Assembly: GCF_009831655.1 (NCBI RefSeq)
Contig: NZ_WRPA01000024.1
Span: forward strand, 1-57,881
Direction of reading: 5' to 3'
DNA: 57,881 bases
From: Shewanella insulae
GTDB lineage: Bacteria; Pseudomonadota; Gammaproteobacteria; Enterobacterales; Shewanellaceae
Positions 26,536 to 34,896 of the stretch are shown one piece after another. Numbering within the stretch: the first letter of the stretch is position 1; each line of letters begins with the position of its first letter. A program made the position numbers and the translations under genes. Below the pieces are notes generated by a model, which saw only the letters and a list, made by a program, of their open reading frames with translations, searched no databases and had not been told where the DNA came from.

Positions 26536-26970
26536 ATGTTTTCATCACTCGCTATCGCCCTGTGCGGTGGTCTCTTGATTGGCTTGGCGGCAAGCCTGCT
26601 CCTAGTGGTTAACGGCCGCATCGCCGGCATCAGCGGCATTATCTCAGGCGCCCTGTGGCGCCGTGAATCCAAGGGTTCGCTATTAAGCTGGCAGGTGTAT
26701 TTCATCGCCGGATTGGTGCTAAGTGGTCTGCTGTTGGCCGTGCCTCTCAAGGAGTGGCTGGCCATAGAACCTGTGGTGCTGAGTGCCGGGGGGATAGCCA
26801 TGCCGACCCTACTGCTGGCGGGGCTGCTGGTGGGGCTGGGCAGTTCCCTGGGTAATGGCTGCACCAGCGGCCACTGCATCTGTGGCATAGGCCGTTTGTC
26901 GCCGCGATCCATTGCCGCATCCTTGGTCTTCATGTTGGTGGGTATCATGGCCGCCGTGCTGCTTCACTAG
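26536..26970 (+). CDS. YeeE/YedE sulfur-transport protein, N-terminal half-type
   Basis: 144 residues, four to five membrane helices. The conserved motif GLGSSLGNGCTSGHCICGIGR carries the cysteines that in the YeeE (TsuA) family relay thiosulfate or sulfane sulfur. GAGG precedes the ATG. The neighbouring persulfide reductase supports a sulfur role. With the next gene it makes the two-part form of a transporter that is a single chain in E. coli. Confidence 0.88.
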   Translation: MFSSLAIALCGGLLIGLAASLLLVVNGRIAGISGIISGALWRRESKGSLLSWQVYFIAGLVLSGLLLAVPLKEWLAIEPVVLSAGGIAMPTLLLAGLLVGLGSSLGNGCTSGHCICGIGRLSPRSIAASLVFMLVGIMAAVLLH

Positions 26971-26978
26971 GAGGTGAT

Positions 26979-27449
26979 ATGCGTAATCTCGTTGCTTTAC
27001 TCTCGGGCCTGTTGTTTGGCGCCGGCCTGCTGCTCTCTGGGCTTGCGGATCCCGCCAAGGTGCTTGGCTTCTTGGATATCAGTCTAATGGTTAAGGGGGA
27101 GTGGGATCCCAGCCTGATGCTGGTGATGATGACGGCGCTTGGCGTCTATCTGCCCGTCTATCTGTTGTGGGTTAAACCTAGGATGGCGAGTAGCCAAGGC
27201 CCTGTGCTAGATAGCCAATACCATGTGCCAAACAGGTCCCATATCGATGGGCCGCTCATCGTCGGCGCCGCCCTGTTTGGCCTGGGCTGGGGCATGCTGG
27301 GGATCTGCCCAGGGCCTGCCGTGGTGAACCTGTCGAGTCTGGATCCCATGGCGCTGGCCTTCATGGCTGCCATGGTGCTGGGCGCCTACCTGGGACGCCT
27401 GATTCAGCGACTAATCGCTCGCAGGCAACAGTGTCCAGTCGAGGCATAA
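26979..27449 (+). CDS. YeeE/YedE sulfur-transport protein, C-terminal half-type
   Basis: 156 residues, four membrane helices. Begins LLSGLLFGAGLLLSGLADPAK, a repeat of the family fold, and carries the cysteine motif GWGMLGICPGPAVVNL. Strong AGGAGG five bases before the ATG. It starts eight bases after its partner's stop, so they are co-translated. Likely forms one channel with the preceding subunit. Confidence 0.88.
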   Translation: MRNLVALLSGLLFGAGLLLSGLADPAKVLGFLDISLMVKGEWDPSLMLVMMTALGVYLPVYLLWVKPRMASSQGPVLDSQYHVPNRSHIDGPLIVGAALFGLGWGMLGICPGPAVVNLSSLDPMALAFMAAMVLGAYLGRLIQRLIARRQQCPVEA

Positions 27450-27484
27450 GGATTTTAGGGGGTAAGTTCTCAGCAGTTAGCCCC

Positions 27485-27521
27485 TAGCTCCTAACTTCTA
27501 GCTCCTAACTTCTAGCTCCTA
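27485..27521. repeat. 14-bp tandem repeat at the PAP2 gene 3' end
   Basis: tagctcctaacttc occurs at 27485-27498 and 27499-27512 with a partial third copy to 27521. On the minus strand each copy repeats the last codons of the PAP2 gene (gga gct aga agt tag, GARS-stop); the outermost copy reads GARG-stop. The gap to the YeeE/YedE gene has no clear terminator. Confidence 0.75.
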
Positions 27522-28266
27522 GCGTCTCAAGTGCCGGGCTGGTCTGTGTCTCTACTTGGCGATGCAGGAAGAGGGCGCTGTACCAGGTGAATGCCGAGAA
27601 CCAGGAGATGGCGAGGCTCCACACATCGTGGGAGATGAAGTGAGCGCCCCTGAGCTGTTGGGCGATGCCGAAGGTGAGTCCCAACAGTAGACCGACACTT
27701 AGGCCAAACCAACGATAGCGCGGGGCGTAGGCCAGGGCGAAGAAATAGAGCGCCACCCAGGCATAGCCGCCGCTGGAGTGGCCGGCGGGGAAACACTGAC
27801 CCGGCGAGTTGGCATCGAACTGACCCGAGAACAGCGAGAAGTAATCGGCGCTACCGCCGAAGATCTTTAGGTGCCAGGGACAGTCCAGGTGTATCAAGGA
27901 CTTGCCCAGCCTCACCAGCAGCACACTGCTCAGCACACTCATGAAGAGAAAAACCAGGCCCCTGCGATAGCTCGCCAGGGTGGGTTTCTTGAAGCTCAAT
28001 CCCAGCAGACTGAGGATGAGCACACCCAGTAAGATCACTAAGTTACGCCCGCCGACATGGATAAGATTCTCTGTGACCCAGGCATTTCGCAGCGGCCAGT
28101 CGTCGACGCCTCCCTCGAGGCGAAACAGCCATTGCCCCAGAGCGATATCCAGATGAAACGCCTCTATGAGGCCGACGGCCAGCCAAAAGCAGACGGCTGG
28201 CAGCATGAGATGGTGGCGCCAGAAGGCGGGTGAGCTAGCAGTGTCTAATGACTTAGCAATCGACAT
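27505..28266 (-). CDS. PAP2-family membrane phosphatase
   Basis: 253 residues from the ATG at 28266; a TTG 36 bases upstream is possible but lacks a ribosome site. Five to six helices with PAP2 motifs: K in HLKIFGGS, CFPAGHSSGGY and RGAHFISHDVWS, the last with the catalytic histidine and aspartate. Such enzymes dephosphorylate lipid phosphates (undecaprenyl-, phosphatidylglycerol- or lipid A-phosphate). The substrate is not evident here. Confidence 0.88.
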   Translation of the reverse strand: MSIAKSLDTASSPAFWRHHLMLPAVCFWLAVGLIEAFHLDIALGQWLFRLEGGVDDWPLRNAWVTENLIHVGGRNLVILLGVLILSLLGLSFKKPTLASYRRGLVFLFMSVLSSVLLVRLGKSLIHLDCPWHLKIFGGSADYFSLFSGQFDANSPGQCFPAGHSSGGYAWVALYFFALAYAPRYRWFGLSVGLLLGLTFGIAQQLRGAHFISHDVWSLAISWFSAFTWYSALFLHRQVETQTSPALETLGARS

Positions 28267-28411
28267 AGAAAGTGTCCCATCGGCACCTAAAGTCTGGTGC
28301 AAAGATAAAAATTCAGGCTAGGACAAGAGTCTAGGTGGAGGGGCGTGAATGATATGTGAATTACCGACCGCCTGGGACGGCCGGTTTCTTTAGTCGTGTT
28401 TTGGCTAACAG

Positions 28412-28930
28412 TTAGTGGTTTGCCGATTCAACGGCGGCGGCCTTGATCGCCTCGGCCAGTGCCAGCACGCCGTTGGTGCGCGATGGGCTTAGCTGGCCGC
28501 TCAGCCCCAGTTGGTCGAAGTACTGATGCAGATCTAAGGCGGCTATGGCCTGCCTGTCCTGGCCCTGCACGGCTGTAAGCAGTAGGGCAATTAGCCCCTT
28601 GACGATGCGGGCATCGCTGTCGGCCAGGTAATAGTGTCTGCCGTCTATCTCTCTGTGGTAGAGCCAGGCGTTGCTCTCGCAGCCTCTTACCTGGGCTGTC
28701 TCCTGTCTCAGGGCCTCATCGAGCGGTGGCAGGCGTTTACCCAAAAGCATCAGGGCGCGGTAGCGCTCCTGCCAGTTGGCGGCCTGGGTGAAGCTTGGCA
28801 GTATCTCCTGGGGATCCAGTATTAGGCCGGTAAAGGCCTCTGTGTCTGGACTTAACTGACTTTCATTTAACTGACTTTCATTTAACTGGCTTTTATTTAA
28901 CTGGCTTTTATTTAACTGACTGTCACTCAT
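28412..28930 (-). CDS. csdE: CsdE/SufE-type sulfur acceptor
   Basis: Accepts persulfide sulfur from the cysteine desulfurase CsdA on the cysteine in AQVRGCESNAWL, and passes it on. Typical SufE fold (WQERYRALMLLGKRLPPL). 172 residues including an unusual N-terminal tail of five pentapeptides (SQLNK/SQLNE) encoded by 15-bp repeats; the conserved domain starts about residue 30. It lies 31 bases downstream of csdA. Confidence 0.9.
   Translation of the reverse strand: MSDSQLNKSQLNKSQLNESQLNESQLSPDTEAFTGLILDPQEILPSFTQAANWQERYRALMLLGKRLPPLDEALRQETAQVRGCESNAWLYHREIDGRHYYLADSDARIVKGLIALLLTAVQGQDRQAIAALDLHQYFDQLGLSGQLSPSRTNGVLALAEAIKAAAVESANH
28852..28926 (-). repeat. Five 15-bp in-frame tandem repeats in csdE
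   Basis: Units at 28852-28866, 28867-28881, 28882-28896, 28897-28911 and a variant at 28912-28926 encode repeated SQLN(K/E). They begin right after the start codons, so copy changes would alter only the tail length. Confidence 0.93.
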
Positions 28931-28961
28931 TTGGAACTCGTCTAATTAATACTGTCGCTCG

Positions 28962-30173
28962 TTAGAGCAAGAGGTCTTTTACCGATTTTAGCGCCAGGAT
29001 GAAGCGATCGACATCTTCATCATTGCTATAGACGCCGAGGGAGGCGCGGCAGCAGCCAGACAGCCCCAGAGTCTGCATCAGAGGCATGGCGCAGTGATGG
29101 CCGCAGCGCACGGCGATCCCCTGCTGATCCAGCAAGATCCCTACATCCTGGTGATGCTCGCCGCTGAGGTTAAAGGCCACGGCGCCGATATTGTCCTGGT
29201 GGGCGCCGTAGAGGCTGATGCCACCCAATGCCCTGAGCTCATCCTGAAGACGAGTCAGCAGAGCCTGTTCATGGGCCCTGAGCTCGGCACGGGGCAAGGA
29301 CTGGATAAAGTCGATGGCGGCCCCCAGACCTATCACCTCGGCGATGGGCGGCGTACCCGCCTCGAGACGGTTGGGCAGGATATTAAATGTGGTGCCTTCG
29401 AAGCTCACCTGTTTGATCATCTCGCCGCCGGTGAGCAGGGGCTCGAGCTTGTCGAGCGCTGCATAGCGGCCATATAAGATGCCTATACCCGTCGGGCCAT
29501 ACATCTTGTGGCCGGAGAAGAGGTAGAAGTCGCAACCTATTGCCTGTACATCCACCTCGAGATGGGCGATCGCCTGGGCGCCGTCGATAAGGGTCAGTGC
29601 ACCTACCGCCTTGGCCTGAGCGATCATCTCTTTAACGGGATTGACAGTGCCCAGCACGTTGGAGACATGGCCGAGGGCGACGATACGTGGGCCACGTTTA
29701 AGTAGCGCTTGATAGGCCGCCTGATCCAGGCGCGCCTCAGGGGTCAGCGGGATAGGCACTATCTCGGCGCCGGTCTGTTTGGCCAGCATCTGCCAGGGCA
29801 CTATGTTGGCGTGGTGGGCGGCGCTGTCTAACAGAATCAGATCCCCAGTTTTTAGCTGGCCGGCTAGCCCCTGAGCCACCAGGTTGATCCCCTCTGTGGT
29901 GCCATGGGTAAAGATGATCTCTTCGCGACGATCTGCCTTAATGAATGTCTTCACCTTGTCGCGCACCGCCTCATATTGGCTGGTGGCGCGAGCAGACAGC
30001 TGATGGGCGGCGCGATGCACGTTGGCATTGTCTGCCTGGTAGTAGCGGCTCATGGCGTCGATCACCCCTTGGGGTTTCTGACTGGTCGCGGCCGTATCCA
30101 GATACACCAGCGGATAGTCGCCGAGTGACTGGGTGAGGGCGGGAAACTGGCTGCGCAGCTGGCTAAATTCCAT
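28962..30173 (-). CDS. csdA: Cysteine desulfurase (CsdA/SufS class)
   Basis: Pyridoxal-phosphate enzyme taking sulfur from cysteine to give alanine and an enzyme persulfide. The PLP lysine is in FSGHKMYGPTGIG, catalytic C361 in RCGHHCAMPLM, and THGTTEGINLVA is typical. 403 residues. Class II desulfurases need a SufE-like partner, encoded next. The absence of sufBCD around it favours CsdA over SufS. Confidence 0.92.
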   Translation of the reverse strand: MEFSQLRSQFPALTQSLGDYPLVYLDTAATSQKPQGVIDAMSRYYQADNANVHRAAHQLSARATSQYEAVRDKVKTFIKADRREEIIFTHGTTEGINLVAQGLAGQLKTGDLILLDSAAHHANIVPWQMLAKQTGAEIVPIPLTPEARLDQAAYQALLKRGPRIVALGHVSNVLGTVNPVKEMIAQAKAVGALTLIDGAQAIAHLEVDVQAIGCDFYLFSGHKMYGPTGIGILYGRYAALDKLEPLLTGGEMIKQVSFEGTTFNILPNRLEAGTPPIAEVIGLGAAIDFIQSLPRAELRAHEQALLTRLQDELRALGGISLYGAHQDNIGAVAFNLSGEHHQDVGILLDQQGIAVRCGHHCAMPLMQTLGLSGCCRASLGVYSNDEDVDRFILALKSVKDLLL

Positions 30174-30199
30174 TGATTGGGTCCGTCGCGTGGTTCAAA

Positions 30200-30239
30200 C
30201 AAAAAAGGCGCTCAGATCTTGGGAGATCTCAGCGCCTAA
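30200..30239 (-). terminator. Terminator of tas
   Basis: A long stem (aggcgct-agatct with agatct-agcgcct, one C-C mismatch) lies at 30206-30239, with an A-run at 30201-30206 that is a U-run in the minus-strand transcript. It lies between tas and csdA, so csdA has its own promoter. Confidence 0.85.
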
Positions 30240-30281
30240 TGCAAGTTCAATTAGCCCTTTAGGGCATCTCTAGATCGAGAT

Positions 30282-31322
30282 TTATGGGCAGGGAATGCGG
30301 TAGATGGCCGCCAACTCGTCGATTCTACCCATCAGCTCGTCGCTCAGGCTGACCGAGGCACTGTCGATATTCTCTTTCAGCTGTTCTAGGTTAGTCGCGC
30401 CTATGATGTTACTGCCGACGAAGCGGCGGCCATTGACGAAGGCTAGCGCCATCTGCGCCGGGCTGAGGTTGAACTCACGCGCCAGCTCCACATAGGCCTG
30501 AGTAGCATCCAGAGCCATCTGCGAGCCTGTGTAACGGGCGAAGCGTTTAAACAGTGTGAGTCTCGCGCCTTCTGGCCATTGGCCGCCTATGTATTTGCCG
30601 CTCAGGGCGCCAAATGCCAGTGGCGAGTAGGCCAGTAGCGGCAGCTCTTCTCTGTGGGCTATTTCGGCCATGCCCACCTCGAAGCTGCGGTTGAGCAGGT
30701 TATAGGGATTCTGAACGCTGATGATGCGCGGCAGGCCATGCTTTTCCGCCAGTTGCAGATACTTCATTAATCCCCAGGGGGTCTCGTTGGAGACGCCTAT
30801 GTAGCGGATTTTACCTGCCTTAATCAGATCGGCCAGGGCCTCCAGGGTCTCCACTATGGGGGTGAGTTTCTCGTCATCCTGCTGCTCATAGAAGAGCTCG
30901 CCGAAGAAATTGGTGTTGCGATCCGGCCAGTGTAGTTGATAGAGATCTATGGTCTCTATCTGCAAGCGCTCTAAGGAGTCGTTGACTGCCTGGTGGATGT
31001 TGCGCCAGTCCAGCGCCATGTTCTGGCGGATATAGTCGCTCTTGCCGCCGGGGGCCGCGACCTTGGTCGCGATAATGAGATCGTCACGCTTGCCTCTGGC
31101 CTTGAGGTAGTTGCCCAGGATGCGCTCCGTCTCGCCCTGGGTCTCGGCTTTGGGGGGGACGGGATACATCTCGGCGGTATCGATAAAGTTGATGCCCTGT
31201 CCGATGGCATGGTCGAGCTGCTCGAAGGCCTCGGCCTGAGTATTCTGTTCACCCCAGGTCATGGTGCCCAGGCAAATTTTACTGACGTCTAAGCTGGAAT
31301 GGGGGAGTCTTGTGTAGTCCAT
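30282..31322 (-). CDS. tas: NADP(H)-dependent aldo/keto reductase
   Basis: 346 residues, the same length as E. coli Tas. Catalytic D/Y/K/H set of the family: INFIDTAEMYP, TKVAAPGG and LYQLHWPDRN. The start MDYTRLPHSSLDVSKICLGT and AEMYPVPPKAETQG match Tas closely. The physiological substrate is unknown. GGAG lies nine bases upstream of the ATG. Confidence 0.92.
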   Translation of the reverse strand: MDYTRLPHSSLDVSKICLGTMTWGEQNTQAEAFEQLDHAIGQGINFIDTAEMYPVPPKAETQGETERILGNYLKARGKRDDLIIATKVAAPGGKSDYIRQNMALDWRNIHQAVNDSLERLQIETIDLYQLHWPDRNTNFFGELFYEQQDDEKLTPIVETLEALADLIKAGKIRYIGVSNETPWGLMKYLQLAEKHGLPRIISVQNPYNLLNRSFEVGMAEIAHREELPLLAYSPLAFGALSGKYIGGQWPEGARLTLFKRFARYTGSQMALDATQAYVELAREFNLSPAQMALAFVNGRRFVGSNIIGATNLEQLKENIDSASVSLSDELMGRIDELAAIYRIPCP

Positions 31323-31446
31323 TCAAATCTCCAGAATGCGCAAGGATTAACCCTGAGGCTAGCAAGCTTTTTTAGGAAACACTAGATAAATTACTTCATG
31401 GTGAAGTAACAAAATATCTCAATGATTTAACTACGGTTTTTTACGA

Positions 31447-32415
31447 CTAAAGTTTAAGCATCATGGGCATTTCACAGGCATCGTGTCCCGTGTTGCCAAG
31501 GGGGGCATCAAGGTGCTCGAACCCCAGCTTCTCATAGAGGGTGACTGCCTCGGCTAAACAGGCGGTAGTCTCCAGGTAGCAGTGGCTAAACCCCTGGCTA
31601 CGGGCGAACTCGAATGCCTGCAGTGCCATGCGCTTGGCAAAGCCTTTGCCTCTGAGCTTAGGGTCGAAATACATCTTCTGCAGCTCGCAGACCTCAATAT
31701 GACCGGGCAGGGGAGCGATCCCCACGCCGCCCAGCACCAGGCCCTTGTAGTCGATCACCCAGTAATGGGCCTTGTCTTCCTGGTAGACGCTGTAGAGATC
31801 GTCCAGGGTCGGGTCGGCGACGCTGTAGCCCTTGTCAGCAGTCAGGCCATATTCGGCGGAGACGTTGCGGATCACCCTGGCAATATGAGGGTTGTCCTCC
31901 TGGGTGAGGCTACGTATGACATAACCCTGCTGGGCGTTGGCCAGATCGATGGCGCGGGTGTACTGGCGTAGGCTGGTTTCTAACTGGTCTATCTGCTCCG
32001 GTGATAGCTGCGCCAGGATCTCCTGGTACATCTTGTTCTGTTGCTCGTTCAGACTATTGAGTTGGCGCTTGCCCTGAGCCGTGAGCTGACACAGGGAGCT
32101 GCGGCTGTCCCTGGGGTTGTTACGACTCTTGGCGAAGCCCTTGTCACACAGCTGGCTCACGGCGCGGCTGGCGTTGGACTTGTCTATATTCAATGCCTGG
32201 GCCAGTTGTTTAATCGACAACTCCTGAGCGTCGAGTTCGATCAGGGCGTGAGCCTGTACCGGTGACAGCGGCTGATCGCCACAGGCGGAGTTGAGCATGC
32301 CCAGTTGTCTCACCAGTTGCCTCGACAGGCTGCGTAGTGAAGAGCAGGTCTGGGGCAGTTCGACCGCCTGAGTGAGGCAGCCGTCATCGAGTGTCGAGGG
32401 ACAAGATTGTGGCAT
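31447..32415 (-). CDS. MarR-family regulator fused to GNAT acetyltransferase
   Basis: 322 residues. The first ~150 form a MarR winged helix (IDKSNASRAVSQLCDKGFAKS and the wing with NPRDSRSS). The rest is a GNAT domain with the acetyl-CoA loop KLRGKGFAKRMALQAFEFA and the terminal ETTACLAEAVTLYEKLGFEH. Such fusions may be DNA-binding and modify a small molecule or protein. The target is unknown, and the adjacent tas might be one. Confidence 0.9.
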   Translation of the reverse strand: MPQSCPSTLDDGCLTQAVELPQTCSSLRSLSRQLVRQLGMLNSACGDQPLSPVQAHALIELDAQELSIKQLAQALNIDKSNASRAVSQLCDKGFAKSRNNPRDSRSSLCQLTAQGKRQLNSLNEQQNKMYQEILAQLSPEQIDQLETSLRQYTRAIDLANAQQGYVIRSLTQEDNPHIARVIRNVSAEYGLTADKGYSVADPTLDDLYSVYQEDKAHYWVIDYKGLVLGGVGIAPLPGHIEVCELQKMYFDPKLRGKGFAKRMALQAFEFARSQGFSHCYLETTACLAEAVTLYEKLGFEHLDAPLGNTGHDACEMPMMLKL

Positions 32416-32551
32416 GGTTAGGATCCGAGTGAGCTATATAGTTGCGATATACATCTAACTTAGATCCCTAAAAAGAGAAATGCAAGTTTTTGCTAATGTA
32501 GATAAATTCGGCAGCCTGATCTGGGATTAGCCTGCCTTTTCCAGCCGCCTG

Positions 32552-33124
32552 TTAGCCAAAGATCGCCGGGTTGAGTATCGGCGCCATCGCCAGCACGATC
32601 GCCTGGGTGTAGACGCTCTCGCGACTGGCCTTACCCTGAGTAAAGAGGCCGATGGCACCTCCCTTCTGCTTGATGCTGACCGTGTTGAACAGCCTGTCCA
32701 TCACATCGCCAAGCTCCTCTCCTGCCACCAGGGCATCGTACACCCGGGCCGGCAGCGGCAGTTGTGCGCTGCGACCTATGCTGAGTTGTCCCCGATGGAC
32801 GATAGCCATGTAGGCATAGGTGGCCGCGCCGTGATCGAATAGATCCACGCCGCCCTCCATGGCGATATAGAGATCTGCCGCCAGGGCTTCATCGCTCTCG
32901 CCTTGCTGCTCACAGTAGCGGGCGCGGTTGATGGCGCCCTCGCGGGTCTCCTCATCTGTCATCGGCTGGGCGGCAACCCCTGAGGGGGCGTGCATGCCCT
33001 GGCAGAGGATCTCGGAGCCTGGAAACAGTAGAGAGAGGGCATTGCGGGCGGCGCCTATCTTGACCGGATTGGTCGAACCGACCGTGATACGAATGATGGC
33101 TTGTTGGCTGAGATCGCTGGGCAT
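32552..33124 (-). CDS. yjjX: Inosine/xanthosine triphosphatase
   Basis: House-cleaning enzyme that hydrolyses non-canonical ITP/XTP. Family pattern ITVGSTNPVKIGAARNAL at the start, then EETREGAINRA, IAMEGGVD and GGAIGLFTQGKASRESVY. Start set at 33124: the frame is open 31 codons further up but that part is not conserved. 190 residues. Confidence 0.88.
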   Translation of the reverse strand: MPSDLSQQAIIRITVGSTNPVKIGAARNALSLLFPGSEILCQGMHAPSGVAAQPMTDEETREGAINRARYCEQQGESDEALAADLYIAMEGGVDLFDHGAATYAYMAIVHRGQLSIGRSAQLPLPARVYDALVAGEELGDVMDRLFNTVSIKQKGGAIGLFTQGKASRESVYTQAIVLAMAPILNPAIFG

Positions 33125-33568
33125 GGGTATTCCAAAAGTGAATGAATCGAAAGGGCGCCATTTTGCCATAAAGTGGCTCGGGATGCATGAGAGGCCTATA
33201 GGATGGCGCGGTATCATTCTTAACCTGATTTCTGTGGCTGACGGGCATTGCTTGGCTTGAAACTGGGCGGCGGCGCGGATCGCGCCGGGTTAACAGATGT
33301 GAAAAAGGGTAACGCAGATGTGATGCCTGGGTTCACTTTGGTTAGCGCAAGATTGCCGTTATGAAAATTTACAACACAATAAGTTAGATTCGGCTCACAA
33401 AGCCGATTCATTCTGAAAATTCATTACAAAAAGAGGTGTCAGATCAATTTCTCGCGTCCTGCCTGCTATATGCTACGCCCGAATTTTAGTCGTGCTCGTC
33501 AGGCGGGAAAACGCCATGGGGCGGGGCGTCGAAACACTCAGATGCTAGAGCATCGATAAGGTTATTTT
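33125..33568. other. Intergenic region between yjjX and sdaC
   Basis: Divergent promoter space of 444 bases. I see an imperfect hairpin (attcggct/agccgatt near 33387-33409) and a 6-7 bp stem gatgct/agcatc at about 33541-33554 just before sdaC, but no clear operator, RNA or gene. Confidence 0.4.
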
Positions 33569-34840
33569 ATGCAAAACGAAGCGACACTCTCTGATGTAAC
33601 TCTCGCGCAGCGCCAAGGTTGGACTCGCAGTGACACGACCTGGATGTTGAGTCTGTTCGGCACCGCCGTCGGCGCCGGAATCCTGTTTTTGCCCATCAAT
33701 GCGGGCATGGGCGGTTTCTGGCCCTTGGTGTTAATGGCCGCCATTATCGGCCCCATGACCTACCTGGCCCACAGAGGCCTGTCTCGCTTCGTCTGCTCCT
33801 CCCAGCGCCAGGGTAGTGATATCACCCACGTGGTCGAAGAATACTTCGGTGTCGGCGCCGGTAAGGCGATCACCTTGCTCTACTTCTTCGCCATCTATCC
33901 CATAGTGCTCATCTATGGCGTGGGCATTACCAATACGGTCGACAGCTTCATCGTCAACCAGCTGGGCATGGCCTCGCCGCCACGCTTCCTACTGGCAGGT
34001 ATCTTAGTGCTGGGCATGATGTCTGTGATGGTGTCTGGTGAGAAGTTTATGCTCAAGGTGACTCAGCTGTTGGTGTATCCGCTGGTGGGGATCCTGGCCT
34101 TCATGTCCCTGTATCTGATCCCAAGTTGGAAGATGGACGCCCTGATGGAAGTGCCGGCCGCCGGTGAGTTTCTCGGTACCGTCTGGCTGACCATTCCAGT
34201 GCTGGTATTCGCCTTCAACCATTCACCGGCGATCTCACAGTTCTCGGTATCGCTGAAGAAGCAGTACGGCAGTAACGCCGCCAGAAAGGCCGATGTGATC
34301 CTGCGTAACACCAGCATGATGTTGGTGGGTTTCGTGATGCTGTTCGTCTTCTCCTGTGTGCTGTCGCTGAGCCCGGCTCAGTTGGCCGAGGCAAAGGCGC
34401 AAAACCTGCCGATTCTCTCTTACCTAGCCAACGTGCATGCCAGCGGCTTCGTGAGCTATTTTGGCCCCATCATCGCCGTGATCGCCATAGTCTCCTCATT
34501 CTTCGGTCACTACCTGGGGGCCACCGAAGGCCTCAAGGGGATCATCACCAAGCAACTGCGTAGCAGCAACAAGGAAGTGTCGGACGCCAAGATCGACAAG
34601 TTTATTCTCGGCTTCATGTTCCTGACCGTCTGGGGCGTTGCCGTGATCAACCCGAGCATCCTGGGGATGATTGAGGCCCTCGGCGGCCCTATCATCGCCG
34701 CGATCCTCTACCTCATGCCTATGTATGCCGTCTACAAGGTGCCTGCGCTGAAGGCCTACCGTGGTCGCATCAGTAACATCTTGGTGATCCTGGCAGGCTT
34801 GCTGGCGATGACGGCCATACTGTTTGGCATGCTCTCTTAA
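33569..34840 (+). CDS. sdaC: Serine:H+ symporter (HAAAP family)
   Basis: 423 residues with about eleven membrane helices. The start WMLSLFGTAVGAGILFLPI is typical of hydroxy/aromatic amino acid permeases. It comes directly before the serine deaminase gene, the E. coli sdaC-sdaB order, so serine uptake for catabolism is very likely. Confidence 0.92.
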   Translation: MQNEATLSDVTLAQRQGWTRSDTTWMLSLFGTAVGAGILFLPINAGMGGFWPLVLMAAIIGPMTYLAHRGLSRFVCSSQRQGSDITHVVEEYFGVGAGKAITLLYFFAIYPIVLIYGVGITNTVDSFIVNQLGMASPPRFLLAGILVLGMMSVMVSGEKFMLKVTQLLVYPLVGILAFMSLYLIPSWKMDALMEVPAAGEFLGTVWLTIPVLVFAFNHSPAISQFSVSLKKQYGSNAARKADVILRNTSMMLVGFVMLFVFSCVLSLSPAQLAEAKAQNLPILSYLANVHASGFVSYFGPIIAVIAIVSSFFGHYLGATEGLKGIITKQLRSSNKEVSDAKIDKFILGFMFLTVWGVAVINPSILGMIEALGGPIIAAILYLMPMYAVYKVPALKAYRGRISNILVILAGLLAMTAILFGMLS

Positions 34841-34853
34841 TCGACTCATGTTA

Positions 34854-34877
34854 CGCCCGGCGACTGTCCGCCGGGCG
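34854..34877 (+). other. Intercistronic hairpin sdaC-sdaA
   Basis: Perfect 8-bp stem cgcccggc/gccgggcg with an 8-base loop and no T-run. It may set the relative levels of the two messages rather than terminate. Confidence 0.6.
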
Positions 34878-34896
34878 AATCTAAGTGGAAGCATTT

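Noticed and set aside
28365..28390. Terminator for csdE
   Set aside because: An imperfect stem (accgaccg/cggccggt) is present, but no T-run lies on the minus-strand side.
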